Below are positions 1 to 4,983 of a stretch of DNA of 15,081 bases, in pieces; the first letter of the stretch is position 1, and the number at the start of each line of letters is the position of its first letter. This stretch comes from Thermoplasmatota archaeon (lineage in GTDB: Archaea > Thermoplasmatota > Thermoplasmata > RBG-16-68-12 > JAJISG01). The stretch covers positions 1-15,081 of the forward strand of contig JAJISG010000283.1 of NCBI GenBank assembly GCA_022848835.1, written 5' to 3'. The notes beneath the pieces were generated by a model, which was given only the letters and a program-made list of their open reading frames with translations, ran no database searches and was not told where the DNA came from. A program made the position numbers and the translations under genes.

Positions 1-75
1 GAAGGTTGGGAAAAAGTAGAAGTGGAGGTTGAAAGGATGATCGGTCGTGAGTCAGGAGCTGGTAGGACATGGTAG
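1..75 (+). CDS. C-terminal fragment of an unidentified protein (runs off left edge)
   Basis: Frame 1 is open from the left edge for 24 codons and stops at 73-75. The visible residues are charged with a short alternating V-E stretch and then a Gly/Arg-rich end. The two other forward frames stop within the first 30 bases. The stop lies 4 bases after the start of the ATG at 69, so the two genes would overlap by 7 bases, a common arrangement in archaeal operons. No family can be assigned from so few residues, and the frame could be open by chance. Confidence 0.4.
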   Translation, partial: EGWEKVEVEVERMIGRESGAGRTW

Positions 76-358
76 GAACGGTCTTGCTTCTAGACATCAT
101 CGCAGGGAGCGTGAACGTGGCCCTTCTCATCACCCTACTGGTTCCTTATGGGAGGAACCTGAAAAAGGTGCGGTAGCCCTTGCCTGGGGACTGCTGATAT
201 TCGCCCTCCTGTTCTTGATTGAGAACCTGGTGGGGATATTCGCATATCTTCAGATGGACGCCCAGGGTTTCGGCACCGAAGTTGCGCTCCCGATGCTCTA
301 TCTCAACGTCGCGGAGGTGGCCGCCTTCGGCGTACTCCTGTTGATCAGCTGGGACTAG
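69..358 (+). pseudogene. Small three-helix membrane protein gene interrupted by a -1 frame change
   Basis: Frame A starts at ATG 69, preceded by GGAG and GGTAGG, and runs 35 codons to TAG at 174-176. It gives one hydrophobic helix followed by a YGRN-type basic loop. From about 162 the reading continues only in the -1 frame, to TAG at 356-358, giving two more helices (about 179-250 and 290-350) and ending LLISWD. Joined, this is a roughly 96-residue three-helix protein resembling short uncharacterised archaeal membrane proteins with an N-terminal helix, a YGRNxR loop and a ...ISW end; that resemblance is from memory. An open frame from GTG 47 covers the second part, but its first 40 residues are Arg/His/Pro-rich and look like out-of-frame reading of the first helix. 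The break sits at GAAAAAG (161-167), so a sequencing or assembly indel, a true pseudogene, or programmed -1 slippage are all possible. Function unknown. Confidence 0.6.
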
Positions 359-400
359 GGTGCGGAAATCCAATTCCTTCTCCAATATTCAAAGACCAAC

Positions 401-428
401 CTTTATCCCCAGCTCGCAATACGTTTAG
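401..428 (+). promoter_or_regulatory. Candidate tfb promoter (two TA-rich boxes)
   Basis: The 110-base gap before tfb has CTTTAT at 401-406, after an A-rich AAAGACCAA stretch that could serve as BRE, and GTTTAG at 423-428. With the usual 25-base TATA-to-start distance they predict transcription starts near 430 or 452. Neither box is strong, so the choice is open. GGTGGGGA at 456-463 is a clear Shine-Dalgarno sequence for the ATG at 469. Confidence 0.3.
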
Positions 429-434
429 CCGAAT

Positions 435-453
435 CCCTTTCCCGAGGGAAGGG
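435..453 (+). promoter_or_regulatory. Inverted repeat just upstream of the tfb ribosome binding site
   Basis: CCCTTTCC (435-442) pairs with GGAAGGG (447-453) with one bulged T and a CGAG loop. It lies 3 bases before the Shine-Dalgarno sequence GGTGGGGA. If transcription starts near 430 it is a 5' leader hairpin next to the ribosome site; if it starts near 452 it is a palindrome between TATA box and start site, where a repressor could sit. There is no U-run, so it is not an obvious terminator. Confidence 0.35.
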
Positions 454-468
454 TCGGTGGGGAGATAG

Positions 469-1434
469 ATGGAAGCGAGCTCTTTGGAGGAGGCAATCGA
501 CGACGAGATCTGCCCTGAGTGCAGTAGTTCCCACATAGTCATGGACTATATCAGAGGCGAGGTAGTGTGCGAGGTCTGCGGTCTCGTAGTCAGAGAGAAC
601 TACATCGACAAGGCTCCGGAGTGGACCCGAGGCAGCGACGGAGGGTTTCTAGGTATAAGAACTGGATCACCTTCGAGTATCTCCATTCACGACAGGGGCC
701 TCACTACTGAAATCTCGCCGGGGCTCAGAGATTCCCAGGGTTTGCCTCTCCAGGGGATGGATAGGATTACACTCCTACGCCTGAGGAGGCTTCAGAAGAG
801 GATGAAATACTCCAGATCCGGGGAGAAGAGCTTGGCGGAAGCCCTCATGGAGTTGGACAGGATGGCCACCGTCATGGGGCTTCCAAGGGAGTTCAAGAGG
901 GAGGCTGCCATGATCTACCGAAAGGCAGCCTCTCGCAGTCTGGTGAGGGGGCGTACCATCAAGGGCATGGTGGCCGCCTCCATCTACATAGCGTGCAGGG
1001 TGATGATGGCCCCCAGAACTCTCGATGAAATCTCTCACGGATTGGGCATCGAGAAGAGGGATCTCGCCCTCTCGTACAAAGCCATCGTGAGGGGTCTGAG
1101 GCTCGGCCTTCAGCCTCCTAGAGCCGAGGACTTCCTCAGGAGGATTGCCAGCCAACTGGATCTCTCAATGGAGGTCCAGGCAGAGGCCCTAGATCTGATC
1201 AGGAGGGCCGAGAAAGCGGAAGAGTTCCACTCCAAGGCTCCTATGGGAACCGTTGCGGCATGCATCTATCTCGCTTCATTGATGACAGGCAACAAGGTAT
1301 CCCAGGAGAGAATCAGTCAGGTAGCCTGGGTCTCTGAGGTAACAATCAGAATACGGTATACAAGCATTGCCTCGAAACTAGGACTGGAGATTTCGCCGAG
1401 TCGTGCTGGGCTCCGCTCAGGAAAGGGTAGTTGA
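469..1434 (+). CDS. tfb: Transcription initiation factor B (TFB, archaeal TFIIB)
   Basis: TFB bridges TBP-bound promoter DNA and RNA polymerase and reads the BRE. The 321-residue length is typical (about 300-320). The N-terminal zinc ribbon has Cys15/Cys18 and Cys34/Cys37. The B-reader/linker region follows (50-85) with EWTRGSDGG in place of the usual acidic EWRAFD-type stretch, then the recognisable RTGSPSS and IHDRGLTTEI segments. Two cyclin repeats cover about 100-200 and 205-300; the first contains GRTIKGMVAASIYIACR and the second APMGTVAACIYLASL. The final helix-turn-helix (QERISQVAWVSEVTIRIRY) is the BRE-recognition element. ATG 469 follows a good ribosome site. The gene stands alone, convergent with purN 42 bases away. 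Archaea often carry several TFBs; whether this is the general or a specialised one cannot be told from the window. Confidence 0.97.
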   Translation: MEASSLEEAIDDEICPECSSSHIVMDYIRGEVVCEVCGLVVRENYIDKAPEWTRGSDGGFLGIRTGSPSSISIHDRGLTTEISPGLRDSQGLPLQGMDRITLLRLRRLQKRMKYSRSGEKSLAEALMELDRMATVMGLPREFKREAAMIYRKAASRSLVRGRTIKGMVAASIYIACRVMMAPRTLDEISHGLGIEKRDLALSYKAIVRGLRLGLQPPRAEDFLRRIASQLDLSMEVQAEALDLIRRAEKAEEFHSKAPMGTVAACIYLASLMTGNKVSQERISQVAWVSEVTIRIRYTSIASKLGLEISPSRAGLRSGKGS

Positions 1435-1476
1435 AAGGGGCTGCCTGGGGAGGGCCAGGACGCAATCTTCGTAAAC

Positions 1477-2118
1477 CTATACGGGCCGCAGTGCTTCTCT
1501 CCCCTCTTCATCGATGAAGACCCTTCTACCAACGACCTTGACCCGTCCCTCTGCGAACAGCCTTATTACGTGCGGGAGGACCTTATGTTCCTCCCTCAGG
1601 ATTCGGTCCGCTAGGTTCTCCGGGCTGTCCTCGGGTTGCACGGGAACCGCCTTCTGGAAGACGATGGGACCGCCGTCAGCACTCTCATCGACGATGTGGA
1701 CGGTGCATCCACTCACCCTCACGCCCCACTCCAGAGCATCCCGTTGAGCGTGAGTCCCCGGAAAGGAGGGTAATAAGGAGGGGTGGATGTTGATGATTCT
1801 GTCCCTGAAATGCTCGATGAAATGTGAGGTGACGAGGCGCATGAAGCCGGCGAAGACGACGAGGTCCACCTCCCTCTCCTTCAGTACCCCCACCAACTCC
1901 TCCTCAAACTCCCTCCTACTCTTTCCGCGGTGATCTATATGCTGCCAGGGAATCTCGTGCCGCTTCGCCCTCTCGATGACGGGAGCGTCCTTGTTGTTGC
2001 ATATCAGGACAGCGATGGTAGCATCCAGGTCTCCCTTCTCAATCGCGTCCACTATGGACTGGAAGTCGGTCCCTCTCCCGGAAGCCAGGACACCCACTCT
2101 GAACTCCTTCACGCCCAC
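1477..2118 (-). CDS. purN: Phosphoribosylglycinamide formyltransferase (GAR transformylase, folate-dependent)
   Basis: Transfers the formyl group of 10-formyl-THF to GAR, giving FGAR, the third step of purine synthesis (cytosol). At 213 residues it has the normal PurN length. It shows the N-terminal phosphate-binding ASGRGT loop (12-17), the NIHPSLLPSFPG active-site segment with Asn110 and His112, and Asp148 in DESADGG; these match the E. coli catalytic triad Asn106/His108/Asp144 with a shift of four. It lies 3 bases after purH on the same strand, so the two are surely one transcript. The start is GTG at 2118, or a second in-frame GTG two codons later, which sits better behind the GAGGGGTGG ribosome site formed at the purH end. 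Its substrate GAR comes from PurD and its cofactor from FolD, both encoded in the divergent arm. Confidence 0.97.
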   Translation of the reverse strand: MGVKEFRVGVLASGRGTDFQSIVDAIEKGDLDATIAVLICNNKDAPVIERAKRHEIPWQHIDHRGKSRREFEEELVGVLKEREVDLVVFAGFMRLVTSHFIEHFRDRIINIHPSLLPSFPGTHAQRDALEWGVRVSGCTVHIVDESADGGPIVFQKAVPVQPEDSPENLADRILREEHKVLPHVIRLFAEGRVKVVGRRVFIDEEGREALRPV

Positions 2119-2121
2119 CCC

Positions 2122-3669
2122 TCAATGCTTGAATACACGTACACCCGTGAAGACCATGGCGATGCCGTGTTCATTGACGGCATCGATCACTTCTCGATCC
2201 CTGATGGAACCGCCTGGCTGGATGATAGCCTCCACTCCCGCCTTGGCCGCCTCATCTATGCCGTCCCGGAAGGGAATGAAGGCGTCACTCGCGAGGACGC
2301 TGCCTCGGGCCTCCTCTCCCGCCTTCATGCCCGCTACAATGACGGCGTCCACCCTGCTCATCTGCCCGCTCCCTATGCCCACCGTCCTCTCGTCCTTCGC
2401 CAAGACTATGGCATTTGACTTGACGTGTCCCAGGACCTTGTACGCAAAGAGCATCGTCTCCACCTGCTCTTTAGTGGGCTTGGCTCTAGTCACGCACTTC
2501 AGGGCTTCGGACTGGAGGTCAATCCTCTCCCTGGTTTGCACCAAGATGCCGCCGCGGATTCCCAAGGCCTGGATTGCTGGTTCCCACTCTATCCTCTTCC
2601 CAGTTCGAAGGGCCCTCAGTTTGTGCTTCTGTCTGAGTAGCTCGAGGGCTCCCTCCTCATAGTCGGGGGCTATGATCGCCTCGACGAAGTGCCTCTTCAT
2701 GGCTGCAGCGGTCTCCTGGCCCACCTCTCGGTTGAAACCAACGACACACCCGTAAGCGGACTTGCGGTCGGTATCCCGGGCGAGGCGGTACGCGTCCTCG
2801 AGCCTGTCGGAGCTGGCGACCCCCGCGGCACAGGTGTGCTTGATAATGGCCGCAGTCGGTCTTTCGAACTTCATGAGAAGCTCCAGGGCTGCGTCTAGGT
2901 CCAAGATGTTGTTGAAGGAGAGCCCCCTGTTGAATATATCCTCCGAGTAAGCTATCGAGGCCCCTTTGTAGATAGGATCCCTGTAGAAGGCCGCCTTCTG
3001 ATACGGGTTCTCCCCGTACCTGAGCTTTCCAGCCTCCAGATAGGCAATTCTCAACTCGGAAGGCAAACTCTCGGGCTGGAATGCCTCCGATAGGTAGCCG
3101 TATATGGCGACCTCATAGCGACTCGTAACCGCGAAGGCCTCCAGGGCATGCCTGCGCCTGCTCTCCTCCGACACTCCGCCCTTCAGCGACCTAAGCTCAT
3201 CGATGAAGGCGGGATACTGTGAGGGGCTCGTCAGGACGGTCACATAGGGCCAGTTCTTAGCAGCAGCCCGAATGAGGGTGAGGCCCCCAACGTCCACCAT
3301 CTCGGAGGCTTCGCGGAGATGGGCACCTCTCCCCACCACCTCCTCGAATGGATAGAGGTTGACCACGACGACGTCGATGAAGGCCGCCCCCGACTCCTCC
3401 ACCTCCCTGGTGTCCTCTTCCGAATCCCTTTGCGCGAGGATGCCGACCATGATCTTGGGATGAAGGGTCTTGACCTTCCCTTGAAGCATTTCGCCCCAGC
3501 CCGTGAGGGTTTCGACACTCTCGACCTTGAGTCCGCCGGATTTCAGATGCTCAGCTGTCCCCTGGCTTGCCACCAGGCGGTAATCCCAACCAAGAAGCTC
3601 CTGAGATAGTTCCCGGAGTCCCTCCTTGTTGAAGGCGCTTAGGAGTGCCCAACGGGAGGAGACCATCAC
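2122..3669 (-). CDS. purH: Bifunctional AICAR transformylase / IMP cyclohydrolase
   Basis: Catalyses the last two purine steps: formylation of AICAR with 10-formyl-THF and ring closure to IMP. The 515 residues match the full two-domain enzyme. The N-terminal MGS-like cyclohydrolase domain (about 5-195) keeps KVKTLHPK (Lys67), NLYPF (Tyr106), VDVGG (Asp126) and RAAAKN (Lys138). The C-terminal transformylase domain has LRYGENPYQ (217-224), the Lys277-His278 pair, and SNAIVLAK...GIGSGQMSR (418-439). Two motifs are unusual: the KH pair is followed by TCAAG rather than the common xNPCG, and the SGGT-type phosphate loop reads SQGT (35-38). The start is GTG 3669 or ATG 3666 in the adjacent codon; the predicted promoter fits a very short leader, and no strong ribosome site precedes either. 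First gene of the purH-purN unit. Confidence 0.97.
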   Translation of the reverse strand: MMVSSRWALLSAFNKEGLRELSQELLGWDYRLVASQGTAEHLKSGGLKVESVETLTGWGEMLQGKVKTLHPKIMVGILAQRDSEEDTREVEESGAAFIDVVVVNLYPFEEVVGRGAHLREASEMVDVGGLTLIRAAAKNWPYVTVLTSPSQYPAFIDELRSLKGGVSEESRRRHALEAFAVTSRYEVAIYGYLSEAFQPESLPSELRIAYLEAGKLRYGENPYQKAAFYRDPIYKGASIAYSEDIFNRGLSFNNILDLDAALELLMKFERPTAAIIKHTCAAGVASSDRLEDAYRLARDTDRKSAYGCVVGFNREVGQETAAAMKRHFVEAIIAPDYEEGALELLRQKHKLRALRTGKRIEWEPAIQALGIRGGILVQTRERIDLQSEALKCVTRAKPTKEQVETMLFAYKVLGHVKSNAIVLAKDERTVGIGSGQMSRVDAVIVAGMKAGEEARGSVLASDAFIPFRDGIDEAAKAGVEAIIQPGGSIRDREVIDAVNEHGIAMVFTGVRVFKH

Positions 3670-3695
3670 TATTACCAGCCAACTATAGTGAAGAA

Positions 3696-3711
3696 TTAAT
3701 TAAGCTTTTCC
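3696..3711 (-). promoter_or_regulatory. purH-purN promoter (BRE + TATA box)
   Basis: Read on the minus strand, the purine-rich GGAAAAGC (3711-3704) directly precedes TTAATTAA (3703-3696), a BRE-TATA pair. Its centre is 30-33 bases before the purH start codons, placing the transcription start near 3673 with a leader of only a few bases. Confidence 0.55.
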
Positions 3712-3900
3712 AGGGGGAATTTAGGCCTTGGGCGAGGGCCCAGGGCTTCCACCAGGTCCTTGAAGCGTAGGCACCTCCCTCAGTTTTCTTGGGCGACGCA
3801 TGAGTGAGGGTGCCGAAGGTGCCCTCCGCCCGATCCGGGAGTGGAGTTGACAGCCGTTCGAGTGGCGGGGCCGATCTCTTGAGCGTCGCGGACCCGTGGA
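3712..3900. other. Gene-free stretch with two short hairpins between the divergent purine arms
   Basis: No convincing gene was found here. Short open frames on the minus strand have Arg/Pro/Ser-rich, shadow-like sequences. Two palindromes stand out. GCCTTGGGC (3725-3733) pairs with GCCCAGGGC (3738-3746) through a GAGG loop, with one G-U. GAGGGTGCC (3806-3814) pairs with GGTGCCCTC (3818-3826) through a GAA loop, with two G-U pairs. Neither is followed by a T-run. They may be operators, part of an unrecognised RNA, or decayed sequence. Confidence 0.35.
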
Positions 3901-3901
3901 C

Positions 3902-3914
3902 AAACATTTATATA
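3902..3914 (+). promoter_or_regulatory. Strong BRE-TATA promoter upstream of a hairpin RNA
   Basis: AAACA followed by TTTATATA (3907-3914) is the best TATA box in the window. The A-rich BRE-like side is on the left and the right side is GC-rich, so transcription to the right is favoured although the box is nearly symmetric. The expected start, about 25 bases downstream, is at 3935-3937, exactly where the 5' arm of the hairpin begins. Confidence 0.6.
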
Positions 3915-3915
3915 C

Positions 3916-3942
3916 GGGTGTCAGGTAGAATTATAGGGTGTC
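3916..3942 (+). repeat. Direct repeat of GGGTGTC, 20 bases apart
   Basis: GGGTGTC occurs at 3916-3922 and 3936-3942, a 20-base (about two helical turns) spacing, flanking the expected transcription start of the promoter at 3907. The same-face spacing and position suit a regulator binding site. The second copy is also part of the hairpin stem, so the repeat may be incidental. Confidence 0.4.
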
Positions 3943-3994
3943 GAATGGGCAACCTCCCCCCTCCTTGAAACCCCACCCATCCGACACCTCTTTT
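3936..3994 (+). ncRNA. Candidate structured small RNA or folD leader element with C-rich loop and U-run
   Basis: GGTGTCGAATGGG (3937-3949) pairs with CCCATCCGACACC (3976-3988): 12 of 13 pairs with a single A-C mismatch. The 26-base loop (3950-3975) is C-rich and contains ACCTCC and CCCTCCTT, both anti-Shine-Dalgarno-like. The stem is followed by TCTTTT (3989-3994), a typical archaeal terminator U-run. A strong TATA box sits 25 bases before the stem. No meaningful protein is encoded (an ATG in the stem gives only seven codons). It may be an independent RNA of about 60 bases ending at the U-run, or the first part of a folD-purD leader; it matches no RNA family I recognise (not tRNA, 5S, SRP RNA or RNase P RNA). 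Confidence 0.5.
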
Positions 3995-4029
3995 CTCAAG
4001 AAGTAGCTGTGAGCCCCTCCGCAATAAGG

Positions 4030-4035
4030 CTTAAC
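4030..4035 (+). promoter_or_regulatory. Candidate proximal folD TATA box
   Basis: CTTAAC, after the purine-rich AATAAGG, is centred about 32 bases before the folD ATG, the same spacing as the purH and purD boxes. It would give a nearly leaderless folD message starting near 4057. The box is weak next to the one at 3907, so folD may have one or both promoters. Confidence 0.35.
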
Positions 4036-4045
4036 ACGTAGTCAT

Positions 4046-4068
4046 CCATTCGCTAGGGGATCGAATGG
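4046..4068 (+). promoter_or_regulatory. Hairpin enclosing the folD ribosome site and start codon
   Basis: CCATTCG (4046-4052) is the exact reverse complement of CGAATGG (4062-4068), leaving a 9-base loop CTAGGGGAT that holds the Shine-Dalgarno bases GGGGAT. The ATG (4065-4067) lies inside the 3' arm. TCGAATGG also occurs at 3941-3948, in the 5' arm of the upstream stem, so 4046-4052 could pair with either copy. The pairing matters only for messages that start upstream of 4046. Confidence 0.45.
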
Positions 4069-4952
4069 CGAAGATCATCGATGGAAGGACTATTGCAGCC
4101 CAGATACGGACGGAGGTGGGCAGGGAGGTGGCAAGGCTCAGGGATGCAGGAATCGAGCTGAAGCTAAGCGCAATCCTTGTGGGAGAGGATCCAGCCTCCA
4201 GGATATATGTAAGGACGAAGCGGAGGGCCTGCTCGGAGGTCGGAATCACCTCGGAAGTGATGAAACTCCCGAGCACTGTACCAGAGGAGGAGTTGCTTCA
4301 GAGGATAGACTCCCTGAATGGGGATTCGCGAGTTAGCGGAATACTGGTTCAGCGTCCCCTCCCAGGTCACATCTCGGTGGATGAGGTCTTGGAGGCCGTG
4401 ACACCAGAGAAGGACGTCGACGGCTTTCACCCCCGAAACCTCGGGAGGCTGCTCGCGGGAAGCCCCTCCTTCGTACCGGCGACCCCCCTGGGCATCCAGG
4501 AGCTCCTGTTGCGCTCCGGACATCCCCCGGATGGGAGGGACGTGGTCATAGTGGGTAGGAGTGACCTGGTGGGCAAGCCATTGGCAGCCCTTCTGATGCG
4601 GAAGTCCGAGGGAGCCAATGCGACCGTCACAGTTTGCCACTCCAGCACGAGACGGCTCGAGGCTCACACGAAGCGAGCGAACATCCTCGTGGTGGCGGCC
4701 GGCAGCCCCGGTTTCATAAGGGGCCACATGGTCAAGGCCGGCGCCGTGGTCATCGATGTGGGCATCAATAGGGTGGAGGACGCGAGGAACCCCAAAGGCT
4801 ACAGGATTGTGGGGGATGTGGCCTTCGAGGAGGTCTCGAAGGTGGCGAGGGCCATCACACCAGTGCCTGGTGGGGTGGGCCCCATGACCGTAGCGATGCT
4901 CTTGAGGAACACGGTCACCGCTGGAAGCCGCCAGTCTGGCCAAACGTTTTAA
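4065..4952 (+). CDS. folD: Methylene-THF dehydrogenase / methenyl-THF cyclohydrolase
   Basis: Bifunctional cytosolic enzyme interconverting 5,10-methylene-THF, methenyl-THF and 10-formyl-THF with NAD(P). The 295 residues are normal (about 280-300). The catalytic residues are visible: Tyr48 and Lys52 in YVRTKRRAC, Gln96 in GILVQRPLPGH, Asp119 in KDVDGFHP, equivalent to E. coli Tyr50/Lys54/Gln98/Asp121. The Rossmann part carries GRSDLVGKP (164-172), and the C-terminal signature is PVPGGVGPMT (266-275). Small departures are VQRPLP for VQLPLP and PATPLG for PCTPxG. ATG 4065 follows GGGGATC. It provides the formyl donor for PurN and PurH, which fits its place beside them. purD follows 31 bases later, with its own possible TATA box at the folD stop. 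Confidence 0.97.
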   Translation: MAKIIDGRTIAAQIRTEVGREVARLRDAGIELKLSAILVGEDPASRIYVRTKRRACSEVGITSEVMKLPSTVPEEELLQRIDSLNGDSRVSGILVQRPLPGHISVDEVLEAVTPEKDVDGFHPRNLGRLLAGSPSFVPATPLGIQELLLRSGHPPDGRDVVIVGRSDLVGKPLAALLMRKSEGANATVTVCHSSTRRLEAHTKRANILVVAAGSPGFIRGHMVKAGAVVIDVGINRVEDARNPKGYRIVGDVAFEEVSKVARAITPVPGGVGPMTVAMLLRNTVTAGSRQSGQTF

Positions 4953-4981
4953 CTCGAATCTGGTTAGGGGAAACAGTGATC
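4947..4981 (+). promoter_or_regulatory. Candidate purD promoter and ribosome site
   Basis: TTTTAA (4947-4952) overlaps the folD stop and is centred about 34 bases before the purD start, predicting transcription from about 4976. GTGATC (4976-4981) matches the 3' half of the archaeal GGAGGTGATC Shine-Dalgarno consensus but is only 2 bases from the TTG start. TAGGGGA (4965-4971) repeats the 7-mer found before folD (4054-4060). purD may also be read from the folD promoter. Confidence 0.35.
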
Positions 4982-4983
4982 CG

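Noticed and set aside
1444..1459. CCTGG-GGAGGG-CCAGG palindrome between convergent tfb and purN as a terminator
   Set aside because: Only five pairs and no T-run on either strand.
1976..2662. 228-codon plus-strand open frame over purN and purH
   Set aside because: Low-complexity Ser/Pro/Thr-rich translation opposite two well-supported genes; a codon-use shadow.
3755..3830. Stretch AGGTCCTTGAAGCGTAGGC, faintly like the conserved SRP RNA core
   Set aside because: The match is partial, the flanking helix is missing, and the gap is too short for an archaeal SRP RNA of about 300 bases.
3852..3872. GTTCGAGT resembling a tRNA T-loop
   Set aside because: The flanking bases do not form a T-stem and no acceptor or anticodon arm can be built around it.
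3683..3907. 74-codon minus-strand open frame in the purine gap
   Set aside because: Its ATG lies inside the strong TATA box and the translation is Arg/Pro/Ser-rich without similarity to anything I know.
3946..3969. Seven-codon ATG frame in the hairpin loop
   Set aside because: Too short and proline-repeat in content; no ribosome site. The pairing of the arms explains the sequence better.
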